Assembly (NCBI RefSeq): GCF_050459865.1
Contig: NZ_JBCMNM010000077.1
Location: 62,001-126,000, forward strand
Direction of reading: 5' to 3'
Length of the DNA: 64,000 nt
Source of the DNA: Rummeliibacillus pycnus_B
GTDB lineage: Bacteria; Bacillota; Bacilli; Bacillales_A; Planococcaceae
Each line of letters begins with the position of its first letter. Position 1 is the first letter of the stretch. Below, piece by piece: positions 37,249-46,086 of this stretch. A program made the translations under genes and the position numbers. The notes under the pieces were generated by a model. The model searched no databases, was not told the origin of the DNA, and was given only the letters and a program-made list of their open reading frames with translations.

Positions 37249-38163
37249 ATGCAGCATGGCATTCTCCCATTATGGAAAGAAAAAGGCATGACATCTCATG
37301 ATTGTGTATTTAAAATCCGTAAAATCCTACATACAAAGAAAGTAGGGCATACAGGGACATTAGATCCAGGTGTTGAAGGCGTATTACCTATTTGTATTGG
37401 CAATGCAACAAGACTTGCTGAATATTTAACAGATGCAGGTAAAGTTTATGAAGCTGTGATTGAAATTGGAACGACCACGACAACAGAAGATGCTGAAGGT
37501 GAAGTTGTAGAAGAAGATAAATCGGAAAAACATCTAACTCGTACACAAATTCTGGAGGCATTAAAATCATTAACAGGTGTTATTTCTCAAACACCGCCCA
37601 TGTTTTCAGCTGTTAAAGTGAATGGTCGTAAATTATATGAATATGCAAGACGAGGTGAAGTTGTTGAACGTCCAACTCGTCAAATAACGATATATGCTTT
37701 AGATTTATTGGATGATGACGAAGTGTATGAAGGAAAGACTATTACTTTTCCAATTCGTATTGCATGTAGCAAAGGTACGTATATACGTACTTTAGCTGTT
37801 CAAATAGGTGAAGCACTTGGATATCCTGCTCATATGGCTTCATTAGTACGTACAAAATCAGGTGCTTTTACAAAAGATGATTGTGTCACATTAGACCAAT
37901 TACAAGAAAAAGTAGACAATGAACAATTAAATGATTGTATTAAACCATTAGAATTTGCATTGATGGAATTTCCACATATTGAAATGACACCAGATATTAA
38001 GAAGAAAATTATGAATGGCCAAGTTTTACCAATGCACCCTTCTCTTGAAGAACATGATAAAATAGTTTATATGGAAAATAACAAAGCGGTTGCTGTCTAC
38101 GTGAAGCATCCAGAGAAAAAGGGACTTATGAAACCAGAAAAAATGTTCCCAAAAGTTGATTAG
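37249..38163 (+). CDS. truB: tRNA pseudouridine(55) synthase TruB
   Basis: A 304-residue TruB with the catalytic motif GHTGTLDPGVEGVLP (catalytic Asp in TLDP), IPxxK-like start LWKEKGMTSHD, and FSAVKVNGRKLYEYAR plus a C-terminal PUA-like domain. It makes Psi55 in the T-loop of tRNAs. AAAGGAGTGA at 37233-37242 serves the ATG at 37249; an out-of-frame ATG at 37245 gives an unrelated protein. Followed by ribF after 11 bases. Confidence 0.97.
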   Translation: MQHGILPLWKEKGMTSHDCVFKIRKILHTKKVGHTGTLDPGVEGVLPICIGNATRLAEYLTDAGKVYEAVIEIGTTTTTEDAEGEVVEEDKSEKHLTRTQILEALKSLTGVISQTPPMFSAVKVNGRKLYEYARRGEVVERPTRQITIYALDLLDDDEVYEGKTITFPIRIACSKGTYIRTLAVQIGEALGYPAHMASLVRTKSGAFTKDDCVTLDQLQEKVDNEQLNDCIKPLEFALMEFPHIEMTPDIKKKIMNGQVLPMHPSLEEHDKIVYMENNKAVAVYVKHPEKKGLMKPEKMFPKVD

Positions 38164-38174
38164 GAGGCACTAGC

Positions 38175-39122
38175 ATGAAAGTCATTCAACTGATGTACCC
38201 TCATCAGATTAGTTCAAAGTATATTGAGGGACCTTACTCTTTAGCAGTTGGGTTTTTCGATGGGGTACATCGTGGACACCAAGCTGTTGTAAAAGAAGCA
38301 AAAATACAAGCAACAAATAAAAACTTAAAACTTGCGGTTATGACATTTGATCCGCATCCTTCTATTGTTTTAGGGCAACGTAAAGAACAAGTATTTTACA
38401 TTACGCCATTAAAACAAAAACTAGAAATTTTAGAAGAACTAAAAGTGGATACAGTATTTGTCGTTCGATTTACTTCAGATTTTGCTAAATTATGCCCTCA
38501 ACAGTTTGTAGATATATTTATCCGTAATTTAAATATAAAACATGTGACAGCCGGATTCGACTTTACATTTGGTGAGATGGGAAGAGGTACGATGAAGGAT
38601 TTACTAGATATGAGTAATGAAGATTATGAAGTTTCAGTAGTAGAAAAGCAACAACAAGAATCAGAAAAAATCAGTTCAACAAATGTTCGTCAAGCGTTAA
38701 AAGAGGGAGATATGGAGCGAGTTCGTTTGCTTTTAGGACGCCCATTCCAAATACCTGGTATTGTTGTTCATGGGGACAAGCGTGGCCGACAAATTGGTTT
38801 CCCAACAGCGAATGTTCAAGAGGCTGAAGGTTCCTTTATTCCAGCGACAGGTGTTTATGCGGTTCGTATACTAGTTCAAAATGAATGGCATGATGGTGTA
38901 TGTAATGTGGGATATAAACCAACTTTCAAAAATCCTGATGAAAAGAATTTAACTATTGAAGTATATATTAATAACTTTGACAAAAATATCTACGGAGAAG
39001 AAGTAAAAGTGGATTGGTATAAATATCTTCGTGGTGAACAAAAATTTGATGGAATCGAATCATTAAAAGCTCAAATCGAATTAGATAAACAGCATGCATT
39101 GGAATATTTGAGTCACTGCTAG
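38175..39122 (+). CDS. ribF: Bifunctional riboflavin kinase/FMN adenylyltransferase RibF
   Basis: A 315-residue enzyme making FMN and FAD. The N-terminal FAD synthetase has GFFDGVHRGHQ and TFDPHPS; the C-terminal riboflavin kinase has GRQIGFPTANV and TGVYAV. In B. subtilis the homologue (ribC) also lies between truB and rpsO. TAGGAGG precedes the ATG. No FMN riboswitch is present here, as expected for the maintenance gene. Confidence 0.96.
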   Translation: MKVIQLMYPHQISSKYIEGPYSLAVGFFDGVHRGHQAVVKEAKIQATNKNLKLAVMTFDPHPSIVLGQRKEQVFYITPLKQKLEILEELKVDTVFVVRFTSDFAKLCPQQFVDIFIRNLNIKHVTAGFDFTFGEMGRGTMKDLLDMSNEDYEVSVVEKQQQESEKISSTNVRQALKEGDMERVRLLLGRPFQIPGIVVHGDKRGRQIGFPTANVQEAEGSFIPATGVYAVRILVQNEWHDGVCNVGYKPTFKNPDEKNLTIEVYINNFDKNIYGEEVKVDWYKYLRGEQKFDGIESLKAQIELDKQHALEYLSHC

Positions 39123-39137
39123 TTCAATTAATTATAG

Positions 39138-39166
39138 TTGCATGAGTGAAATCTTTATGTTAATAT
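39138..39166 (+). promoter_or_regulatory. Promoter of rpsO
   Basis: TTGCAT (39138-39143), 17-base spacer, TAATAT (39161-39166) with extended TG at 39158-39159. Start expected near 39173, giving a leader of about 100 bases. Confidence 0.45.
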
Positions 39167-39171
39167 TTCTA

Positions 39172-39241
39172 AAGTGACTTGCATAACAAGTTACTTAACC
39201 ATTACTTGGCACATCGAATCACCAACGAGTAGCTCAGTAAT
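39172..39241 (+). promoter_or_regulatory. Structured rpsO leader, candidate S15 autoregulatory site
   Basis: A 10-bp hairpin (AAGTGACTTG / CAAGTTACTT, one G-U, loop CATAA, 39172-39196), then a region closed by ATTACT (39201-39206) and AGTAAT (39236-39241) that encloses a TTGG/CCAA stem. It lies between the inferred promoter and the rpsO RBS. S15 leaders of several bacteria bind S15 at a branched structure; I cannot confirm the known Gram-positive fold by eye. The start of the first hairpin lies at the inferred transcript start. Confidence 0.45.
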
Positions 39242-39272
39242 TGGGGATATTTCAATTTAGGAGGTGAATAGG

Positions 39273-39542
39273 ATGGCACTAACACAAGAACGTAAAAACG
39301 AAATCATTGCTGAATACCGTACTCATGAAAGTGATACTGGTTCACCAGAAGTTCAAATCGCTGTCCTTACGGAAGAGATTAACAACTTAAACGAACATTT
39401 ACGTGTTCACAAAAAAGACCACCACTCTCGTCGCGGTTTATTCAAAATGGTCGGACGTCGTCGTAACTTATTAAAATACTTACGTGAAAATGACGTACAA
39501 CGCTACCGTGAAATCATTACTAAACTCGGCTTACGTCGATAA
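39273..39542 (+). CDS. rpsO: 30S ribosomal protein S15
   Basis: An 89-residue S15. Conserved regions include YRTHESDTGSPEVQIAVLTE, LNEHLRVHKKDHHSRRGL and GRRRNLLKYL. TTTAGGAGGTG at 39257-39266 serves the ATG at 39273; an in-frame GTG at 39264 is part of the RBS. Strong codon bias. Own promoter, structured leader and terminator make it a monocistronic unit. Confidence 0.98.
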   Translation: MALTQERKNEIIAEYRTHESDTGSPEVQIAVLTEEINNLNEHLRVHKKDHHSRRGLFKMVGRRRNLLKYLRENDVQRYREIITKLGLRR

Positions 39543-39556
39543 AATGCAATTTTGTG

Positions 39557-39585
39557 AAAGCGGGCTTGTCCCGCTTTTTCTTTAT
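39557..39585 (+). terminator. Intrinsic terminator after rpsO
   Basis: AAAGCGGG (39557-39564) pairs with CCCGCTTT (39570-39577), loop CTTGT, then TTCTTT. Confidence 0.8.
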
Positions 39586-39661
39586 GCTTCAATAAATATA
39601 ACCTCCTATTTAATAATTGAAACTGAAGTTTAGAGAAATGTTTCGCAAAGCATAATTTTTT

Positions 39662-39690
39662 TTGATAAACTACAAGTAACTACATAACAT
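39662..39690 (+). promoter_or_regulatory. Promoter of pnp
   Basis: TTGATA (39662-39667), 17-base spacer, TAACAT (39685-39690). Moderate match at both boxes; start near 39697, 41 bases before pnp. Confidence 0.45.
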
Positions 39691-39737
39691 AAACATATAT
39701 GTGATTAGGTTTTCTTTTTAAGAGAGGAGTTCAATAC

Positions 39738-41849
39738 ATGAACGAGAAAAAGGTTTTTACCTATGAATGGGCAGGACGACCTTTGCAAATTGAAGTTGGT
39801 CAGCTCGCAAAACAAGCTAATGGGGCCGTAATGGTACGTTATGGAGAAACAGCTGTATTATGTAACGCAACAATGTCCAAACATCCTAAACAAGCAGATT
39901 TCTTCCCATTAACAGTAAACTACGAAGAAAAATTATACGCTGCTGGTAAAATTCCAGGCGGATTTATTAAACGTGAAGGACGTCCTTCTGAAAAAGCGGT
40001 TCTTACATCTCGCTTAATCGACCGTCCGATTCGACCTCTTTTCCCAGATGGCTTCCGTAACGAAGTACAAGTTATTTCGATGGTCATGTCTGCAGATTCA
40101 GATTGTAGTACAGAAATGGCAGCAATGCTTGGTTCATCATTAGCACTTATGGTGTCTGATATTCCATTTGATGGCCCAATCGCCGGCGTTCAAGTAGGTA
40201 TGATCAACGGTGAATTCATTGTTAACCCAACAGTTGAACAATGGAAAGATTCTATTATCAACTTAGCAGTTGCTGGTACAAAAGATGCTATTAACATGGT
40301 TGAAGCAGGGGCTTTAGAAGTACCAGAAGAAACAATGCTTGAAGCGATTATGTTCGGACATGAAGAAATTAAAAAATTAATCGCATTCCAAGAAGAAGTT
40401 ACTGCTCAAGCTGGTAAAGAAAAAATTGAAGTTGTACTTCATGAATTAGATGCAGAGTTAACTGCAGTAATCACTTCTGAATATGAAGAAAAGATGAATG
40501 CAGCAATCCAAACTCATGAAAAACACGCTCGTGACGAAGCAATTGAAGCTGTAAAAGCAGAAGTTGTAGCGAAATATGAAGAGCAAGAAACAGACGAAGA
40601 AACATTAAAACAAGTAAATCAAATTTTAGATAAAATGGTGAAAGAAGAAGTTCGCCGTTTAATCACTGAAGAAAAAATCCGTCCAGATGGTCGAAAATTA
40701 GATGAGATTCGTCCTTTATCTTCTGAAGTAGGTTTATTACCACGTACACATGGTTCTGGCTTATTTACACGTGGACAAACTCAAGCATTGTCTATTTGTA
40801 CTTTAGGTGCATTAAGTGATGTTCAAATTATTGATGGTCTTGGAGTGGAAGAATCTAAACGCTTTATGCACCATTATAATTTCCCACAATTCTCTGTTGG
40901 TGAAACTGGTCCAATGCGTGGCCCTGGTCGTCGTGAAATCGGTCACGGTGCTCTAGGTGAACGTGCATTATCAGCAATTATTCCAGATGAAAAAGACTTC
41001 CCATATACAATTCGTTGTGTATCAGAAGTATTAGAATCAAATGGTTCAACTTCCCAAGCTAGTATTTGTGGATCATGTCTAGCTCTTATGGATGCAGGTG
41101 TACCAATTAAAGCACCGGTTGCAGGTATTGCAATGGGTCTTGTTAAAAAAGGCGATTATTACTCAATCTTAACAGATATTCAAGGTATGGAAGATCACCT
41201 TGGAGATATGGACTTTAAAGTGGCAGGTACAGCTAAAGGTGTAACAGCACTTCAAATGGACATTAAAATTGATGGACTTTCTCGTGAAATCCTTGACGAA
41301 GCTTTAGTTCAAGCAAAACGTGGTCGTATGATTATTCTTGACTCAATGCTTGCTACTATTTCTGAATCAAGAAATCAATTATCAAAATATGCACCAAAAA
41401 TTAAAAGTATCAACATTAATCCAGATAAAATCCGTGATGTCATCGGACCGGGTGGTAAACAAATCAACAAAATCATTGAAGAGACTGGCGTGAAAATTGA
41501 TACAGAACAAGATGGAACAATTTTCATCTCATCTTCTGACGAAGCAATGATTAACCGTGCAAAAGAAATCATCGAAAATATTGTTCGCGAAGCAAAAGTG
41601 GGCGAATATTATATGGGTAAAGTAAAACGTATCGAAAAATTTGGTGCATTCCTTGAAATCTTCCCGGGCAAAGATGGTTTACTACACATCTCTGAAATTC
41701 AAGAAGAACGTACAAAAGCAGTAGAAGACGTTTTGAAATTAGACGATGAATTAATGGTAAAAGTAATCGAAATCGACCGCCAAGGCCGTGTCAACCTATC
41801 ACGAAAAGTAGTGATTAAAGAAGAAAAAGAACGCGCTGAACAACAATAA
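39738..41849 (+). CDS. pnp: Polyribonucleotide nucleotidyltransferase (PNPase)
   Basis: A 703-residue phosphorolytic 3'-5' exoribonuclease. Two RNase PH domains (the first with GGFIKREGRPSEKAVLTSRLIDRPIRPLF in about residues 74-102; the second with GRREIGHGALGERAL), a helical domain between them, then KH (DKIRDVIGPGGKQINKI) and S1 (YYMGKVKRIEKFGAFLEI) domains. In B. subtilis it is the main 3' mRNA-decay enzyme and works with RNases J and Y. GAGAGGAG precedes the ATG. Confidence 0.98.
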   Translation: MNEKKVFTYEWAGRPLQIEVGQLAKQANGAVMVRYGETAVLCNATMSKHPKQADFFPLTVNYEEKLYAAGKIPGGFIKREGRPSEKAVLTSRLIDRPIRPLFPDGFRNEVQVISMVMSADSDCSTEMAAMLGSSLALMVSDIPFDGPIAGVQVGMINGEFIVNPTVEQWKDSIINLAVAGTKDAINMVEAGALEVPEETMLEAIMFGHEEIKKLIAFQEEVTAQAGKEKIEVVLHELDAELTAVITSEYEEKMNAAIQTHEKHARDEAIEAVKAEVVAKYEEQETDEETLKQVNQILDKMVKEEVRRLITEEKIRPDGRKLDEIRPLSSEVGLLPRTHGSGLFTRGQTQALSICTLGALSDVQIIDGLGVEESKRFMHHYNFPQFSVGETGPMRGPGRREIGHGALGERALSAIIPDEKDFPYTIRCVSEVLESNGSTSQASICGSCLALMDAGVPIKAPVAGIAMGLVKKGDYYSILTDIQGMEDHLGDMDFKVAGTAKGVTALQMDIKIDGLSREILDEALVQAKRGRMIILDSMLATISESRNQLSKYAPKIKSININPDKIRDVIGPGGKQINKIIEETGVKIDTEQDGTIFISSSDEAMINRAKEIIENIVREAKVGEYYMGKVKRIEKFGAFLEIFPGKDGLLHISEIQEERTKAVEDVLKLDDELMVKVIEIDRQGRVNLSRKVVIKEEKERAEQQ

Positions 41850-41925
41850 AAGCTGAACGTGCTCGTAAAACGTTGAATAAAATGTTTGTTTTCATTTTAG
41901 TTTTACATTCACAATTAAAAATCAC

Positions 41926-41964
41926 GAGGTTGTCGGTTTCGTATGAAACGGCAACCTCTTTTTT
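41926..41964 (+). terminator. Intrinsic terminator after pnp
   Basis: A 14-bp stem, GAGGTTG plus inner GTTTC/GAAAC, with one bulged G and one G-U, GTAT loop, and six Ts. It ends only 7 bases before the RBS of the next gene, so that gene may depend on read-through or an unseen promoter. Confidence 0.85.
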
Positions 41965-41982
41965 ACATAAGGAGGAGTCCAT

Positions 41983-43212
41983 TTGGTTACAAAGCATATA
42001 TGTCAAAATGGCGTTCGTATATTAGTTGAAAAGTTACCTTATGTTCGATCTGTTTCCATGGGGATATGGGTCAATATAGGTTCGGGCAATGAACGTCCTG
42101 AAGAAAACGGCATCACACACTTTATCGAACATATGCTATTTAAAGGTACATACAGTAGAACAGCTAAAGAAATTGCAGAATCTTTTGACCGAATTGGAGG
42201 ACAATTAAACGCCTTTACTTCAAAAGAAAATACGTGTTACTATGCCGTAACCCTAGATCATCATGCAATTGAGGCGATGTCCATATTAGCTGATATGTTT
42301 TTCCATTCTAAATTTGAAGAAACAGATATTGAGAAAGAGCGACAAGTCATCTTTGAAGAAATGGCGATGGTAGAGGACACACCTGATGATGATGTGGATG
42401 AAAGACTTTGGAGCGTAATGTATCCAAATCATTCGATAGGGGCTCCTATTTTAGGAACTGAAGAAACGTTAGCAACTTTTACAAAAGATAAAATTGAAAC
42501 TTATATGTCTGAAAATTATACACCAGATAAAGTGGTCATCTCAGTTGCAGGAAATGTTACAGATCAGCTTCTAACATCAATCATTACTCTATTTGATCAG
42601 TTTAATAACTCATCAGTTCAATCGAAAAAAATTGCAACAATACCAATGTTTGTTCCAGGACAGACAAAAAAAGATAGTAATACTGAACAATCACATCTTG
42701 CCATAGGTTACGAGGGGCTGGCAGTTAAAGACACTGATTTAGTCAGTTTACTTGTAGTCAACAATATATTAGGAGATACGACATCCTCTAGACTATTCCA
42801 GCAAGTACGAGAGGAAAAGGCATTAGCTTATTCTATTTTCTCCTATTATTCTGCATATGAGCATACAGGAGCTTTTATGATTTATGGTGGTACATCACAA
42901 GATAAACTTACTCTACTAGAAGAAACTATTCTTCAAGTAACAGAGCAGATGATAAATGATGGAGTATCGAAAATCGAAATTCAATATGCCAAAGAACAAT
43001 TAGAAAGTAATTTATTACTCGGACTTGAAACATCGAATGATTTCATGAATCGAAATGCTAAAAACGAGCTTATATATGGTAAAGATAAAACAGTAGAAGA
43101 GACTTTAAAAGACCTATATGCTGTTGATGAAGAAAGTGTATATCGAGTTATTCAAAAGCTGTTAACAAAACCATATGCAAAATCATTAATTCAACCTGCT
43201 AAGGGGATATAA
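41983..43212 (+). CDS. mlpA: M16-family zinc peptidase (MlpA/YmxG)
   Basis: A 409-residue M16B insulinase/processing-peptidase family protein with the inverted zinc motif H46-F-I-E49-H50 and a downstream Glu in EKERQVIFEEMAMVEDTP. Its single-subunit size and position after pnp match B. subtilis MlpA (YmxG). Starts at TTG 41983 after GGAGGA (41971-41976); no in-frame ATG exists before the catalytic region except at residue 26. The substrate is not established. The B. subtilis gene ylxY, usual between pnp and this gene, is absent. Confidence 0.92.
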   Translation: MVTKHICQNGVRILVEKLPYVRSVSMGIWVNIGSGNERPEENGITHFIEHMLFKGTYSRTAKEIAESFDRIGGQLNAFTSKENTCYYAVTLDHHAIEAMSILADMFFHSKFEETDIEKERQVIFEEMAMVEDTPDDDVDERLWSVMYPNHSIGAPILGTEETLATFTKDKIETYMSENYTPDKVVISVAGNVTDQLLTSIITLFDQFNNSSVQSKKIATIPMFVPGQTKKDSNTEQSHLAIGYEGLAVKDTDLVSLLVVNNILGDTTSSRLFQQVREEKALAYSIFSYYSAYEHTGAFMIYGGTSQDKLTLLEETILQVTEQMINDGVSKIEIQYAKEQLESNLLLGLETSNDFMNRNAKNELIYGKDKTVEETLKDLYAVDEESVYRVIQKLLTKPYAKSLIQPAKGI

Positions 43213-43290
43213 GTTTGTCTCCTTAGCTTTTTTATGCACGGGAAAAGCTTGGGCTACATACACTGTTAATACGGGAAAAGGAGGGATTGA

Positions 43291-43560
43291 ATGCTCTTAT
43301 CGGAGCTTGCAGACAAAGAGTTGATTCAGATCAAAGATGGTGTGCGTTGTGGATTACTCGCTGAAACAGAGTGTTTACTTAATGCTAAAACTGGCCAAAT
43401 CTACGGTTTTGAATTAGTTCAAAAAGGTTATCGCTTACCTTTTCAATCAAAAGAAAATAAAACACAATCATTTATTCCTTGGACAGAAATTGCTTTAATC
43501 GGCGAAGATCGAATTTTATTTAAAAAAACTGAGCCTTTAACATCGGGGTATATTAAATGA
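43291..43560 (+). CDS. ymxH: YlmC/YmxH family PRC-barrel protein
   Basis: An 89-residue PRC-barrel-like protein of the YlmC/YmxH sporulation family: LLSELADKELIQIKDGVR, GFELVQKG and IPWTEIALIGEDRILFK are typical. B. subtilis ymxH lies between mlpA and spoVFA, as here. AAAGGAGGGA precedes the ATG. It overlaps dpaA by four bases, which suggests co-expression with dipicolinate synthesis in the mother cell; its own function is not known. Confidence 0.88.
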   Translation: MLLSELADKELIQIKDGVRCGLLAETECLLNAKTGQIYGFELVQKGYRLPFQSKENKTQSFIPWTEIALIGEDRILFKKTEPLTSGYIK

Positions 43561-44363
43561 CAATGGAAAAATGGCTTATATTGGGTAAGGATTTACGGTT
43601 TAAGGAATTAGCGTTGCAGCTTTCTCTTGATTTTGAAAAAGTAATTTATAAGTATACAAATACATGGAACGACGAAATACAACAGATTGTTTTGACTGAG
43701 AAACCACAGAGAATTGTATTGCCTATTCACGCAGTTGATTTACCTAAATATGCTTTTGAGGGGTTACAGAAAGATACAGCCATATTTGTTGGTAAAAGTA
43801 ATCAAACATTACAGCAGGAACTTCAATATCTAGATGAAAATCGAGTGATTTACTATTTGCAAGATGAATCTTATATATGGCTAAATGCAAGGTTAACATC
43901 AGAAGGGATGCTATGTGCATTTTATGAACTTGAGAGTGCTTCAGTTTATGGAAAATCCTTTTATATTACAGGATTCGGTCGAGTAGCAAAAATGCTTGCA
44001 TACATGTTGCATAAATTAGGGGCAAATGTCCATATACTAGCACGTTCAAATAGTCAAATTCAAGAGGCAATTGCGTATGGATATGTTGCTGCGCAGCTAT
44101 TACCTGAAAATATGACACAGCCTTATTATTTGATCAATACAATCCCAAATAAATGGTTTACAGATGAATTTATTCAACAATTTGATCATTCGGTAAAAAT
44201 CTTTGATGTAGCATCAGCTCCAGGATGCTTAAATGTTGAGGATGACCAAAGTGTAGACTATAAATTACTTCCTGGATTACCTGGAAAGTATTTTCCACAA
44301 GATGCAGCAAATCTATTGGCACAAGTAATCATACGTAAAAATAACGAACTAAAGGAGGGATAA
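43557..44363 (+). CDS. dpaA: Dipicolinate synthase subunit A
   Basis: A 268-residue NAD(P)-binding subunit of dipicolinate synthase (SpoVFA). The Rossmann motif YITGFGRVAKMLAYMLHKLGAN is at about 138-159, with INTIPNKWF and LASAPGG-like DVASAPGCLNVED later and PGLPGKYFPQDAANLLA near the end. It oxidises the lysine-pathway intermediate to dipicolinic acid for the spore core. It is about 30 residues shorter than the B. subtilis protein (297), mainly in the N-terminal domain. ATG 43563 is an alternative start. Confidence 0.93.
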   Translation: MTMEKWLILGKDLRFKELALQLSLDFEKVIYKYTNTWNDEIQQIVLTEKPQRIVLPIHAVDLPKYAFEGLQKDTAIFVGKSNQTLQQELQYLDENRVIYYLQDESYIWLNARLTSEGMLCAFYELESASVYGKSFYITGFGRVAKMLAYMLHKLGANVHILARSNSQIQEAIAYGYVAAQLLPENMTQPYYLINTIPNKWFTDEFIQQFDHSVKIFDVASAPGCLNVEDDQSVDYKLLPGLPGKYFPQDAANLLAQVIIRKNNELKEG

Positions 44364-44364
44364 A

Positions 44365-44952
44365 GTGTTAGAGGGAAAACGTATTGGCCTTGGCATAACT
44401 GCATCTCACTGTACGTACGAAGACGTAATACCTAAAATTACATCTCTAACAGACCAAGGAGCAACTGTTGTACCAATTATCACAAATTCGGTATTAACAG
44501 CAGCTACACGTTTCGGAACAGGTGAAGAGTGGATTCAAAAGATAGAAGCATTAGCAGGTCATGAAGTAATTAAAAGTATCGTAGAAGCAGAACCTTTTGG
44601 GCCTTCCAATCCCGTGGATTGTATGGTTATTGCTCCTATGACAGGAAATTCAATTAGCAAATTTGCAAATGCAGCAACTGATTCGCCAGTTTTAATGGCG
44701 GCTAAAGCAACTTTACGAAATGGAAGTCCAGTTGTATTAGGAATTTCAACAAATGATGCCCTTGGATTAAATGGAGTTAACGTCATGAAGTTATTAAATA
44801 CCAAAAACATCTACTTCATTCCATTTGGTCAAGATAGTCCGACTGGAAAACCGAATTCCTTAATATCTGATTTTTCGCAATTATTACCTACGGTTGTAGC
44901 TGCCTTAGATAAGAAACAAATACAGCCTTTGCTGATTCAATATACTAAATAA
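44365..44952 (+). CDS. dpaB: Dipicolinate synthase subunit B
   Basis: A 195-residue flavoprotein-like subunit (SpoVFB). The motif GLGITASHCTYEDVIP begins the protein and VIAPMTGNSISKFANAATD plus LGISTNDALGLNG follow, as in DpaB. It acts with DpaA. Starts at GTG 44365 after AAAGGAGGG, one base after the dpaA stop. Together with dpaA it is direct evidence that the organism forms endospores. Confidence 0.94.
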   Translation: MLEGKRIGLGITASHCTYEDVIPKITSLTDQGATVVPIITNSVLTAATRFGTGEEWIQKIEALAGHEVIKSIVEAEPFGPSNPVDCMVIAPMTGNSISKFANAATDSPVLMAAKATLRNGSPVVLGISTNDALGLNGVNVMKLLNTKNIYFIPFGQDSPTGKPNSLISDFSQLLPTVVAALDKKQIQPLLIQYTK

Positions 44953-44983
44953 TATAATTATTATATAAAATTCGTACTAGTTG

Positions 44984-44992
44984 TGATACAAT
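44984..44992 (+). promoter_or_regulatory. Extended -10 promoter of asd
   Basis: TG-A-TACAAT (TG at 44984-44985, TACAAT at 44987-44992), start expected near 44999. No clear -35. It separates the housekeeping asd-dapA genes from dpaAB. Confidence 0.45.
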
Positions 44993-45032
44993 AGCGCCAT
45001 TATCTAATGAATAAATGAGGAGAGATGTAGGG

Positions 45033-46073
45033 ATGGCTAAAGAATATACAGTAGCAGTTGTTGGAGCTACAGGCGCAGTAGGAACAAAAATGATGGAGCA
45101 GCTTGCAAAGCGTAAGTTTCCTATTGGGAAATTAAAGTTACTCGCATCAAAACGTTCTGCTGGTAAGGAACTTACATTTAATGGTCAAACATACACAATA
45201 GAAGAGGCTACGCCAGAAGCTTTTGAAGGAGTAGATTTTGCATTATTTAGTGCAGGCGGATCTGTTTCAAAAGCATTAGCACCTGCTGCAGCAGAACGAG
45301 GAGCAGTTGTTATCGATAATACAAGTGCATTCCGTATGGATCCAGAAGTTCCTTTAGTAGTACCAGAAGTGAATCCACAAGATTTAGCGACTCACAAAGG
45401 TATTATTGCCAATCCAAATTGTTCAACTATTCAAATGGTTGCAGCACTTGAACCAATTCGCCAAGCATTTGGATTGAAAAACTTAATTGTTTCTACATAT
45501 CAAGCCGTTTCAGGGTCAGGAATAAGCGCGATTGAAGAACTAAAAGAACAAAGCTTAAATTTTGACCAGGCAAAGAATGTAGAAGCACATGTGTTACCGG
45601 TAAAAGGCGATAAAAAGCATTATCCGATTGCTGGAAATGTCATTCCACAAATTGATGTATTCACTGACAATGGTTTCACATATGAAGAAATGAAAATGAT
45701 TAATGAAACAAAAAAAATTATGCATGCGCCAGAATTACCAGTTGCTGCAACATGTGTCCGTGTACCAGTAGTTGCTGGACATTCTGAATCTGTTTATATT
45801 GAAATTGATCAAACAGACGTAACTGTGGAAAGTATTAAAAGAGTATTGCAAGAAGCACCAGGTGTAATTGTGCAAGATGATATCTCGTCACAAGACTATC
45901 CAATGCCAATTTACACTGAAGGCGAAGATGCAGTATTTGTTGGACGTATTCGAAAAGACTTAACAAAAGATAATGCTTTCCATCTTTGGATTGTGTCAGA
46001 TAACTTATTAAAAGGTGCTGCATTAAATTCAATTCAAATCGCAGAGAAGATGATTGAAGACGGATTAATCTAA
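45033..46073 (+). CDS. asd: Aspartate-semialdehyde dehydrogenase
   Basis: A 346-residue enzyme that reduces aspartyl phosphate to aspartate semialdehyde for lysine, DAP, threonine and methionine. The NADP motif VGATGAVGTKM is at the N-terminus and the catalytic cysteine is C130 in NPNCSTIQMV. ATG 45033 fits GAGGAG at 45017-45022 and gives exactly the B. subtilis length; an in-frame ATG at 45015 overlaps this RBS. In B. subtilis dapG (aspartokinase I) lies between asd and dapA; it is missing here. Confidence 0.97.
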   Translation: MAKEYTVAVVGATGAVGTKMMEQLAKRKFPIGKLKLLASKRSAGKELTFNGQTYTIEEATPEAFEGVDFALFSAGGSVSKALAPAAAERGAVVIDNTSAFRMDPEVPLVVPEVNPQDLATHKGIIANPNCSTIQMVAALEPIRQAFGLKNLIVSTYQAVSGSGISAIEELKEQSLNFDQAKNVEAHVLPVKGDKKHYPIAGNVIPQIDVFTDNGFTYEEMKMINETKKIMHAPELPVAATCVRVPVVAGHSESVYIEIDQTDVTVESIKRVLQEAPGVIVQDDISSQDYPMPIYTEGEDAVFVGRIRKDLTKDNAFHLWIVSDNLLKGAALNSIQIAEKMIEDGLI

Positions 46074-46086
46074 GGGGGCATAACAA

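Noticed and set aside
44953..45032. Lysine riboswitch before asd-dapA
   Set aside because: The gap is only 80 bases and AT-rich, too short for the five-helix lysine riboswitch, and no such stems are visible.
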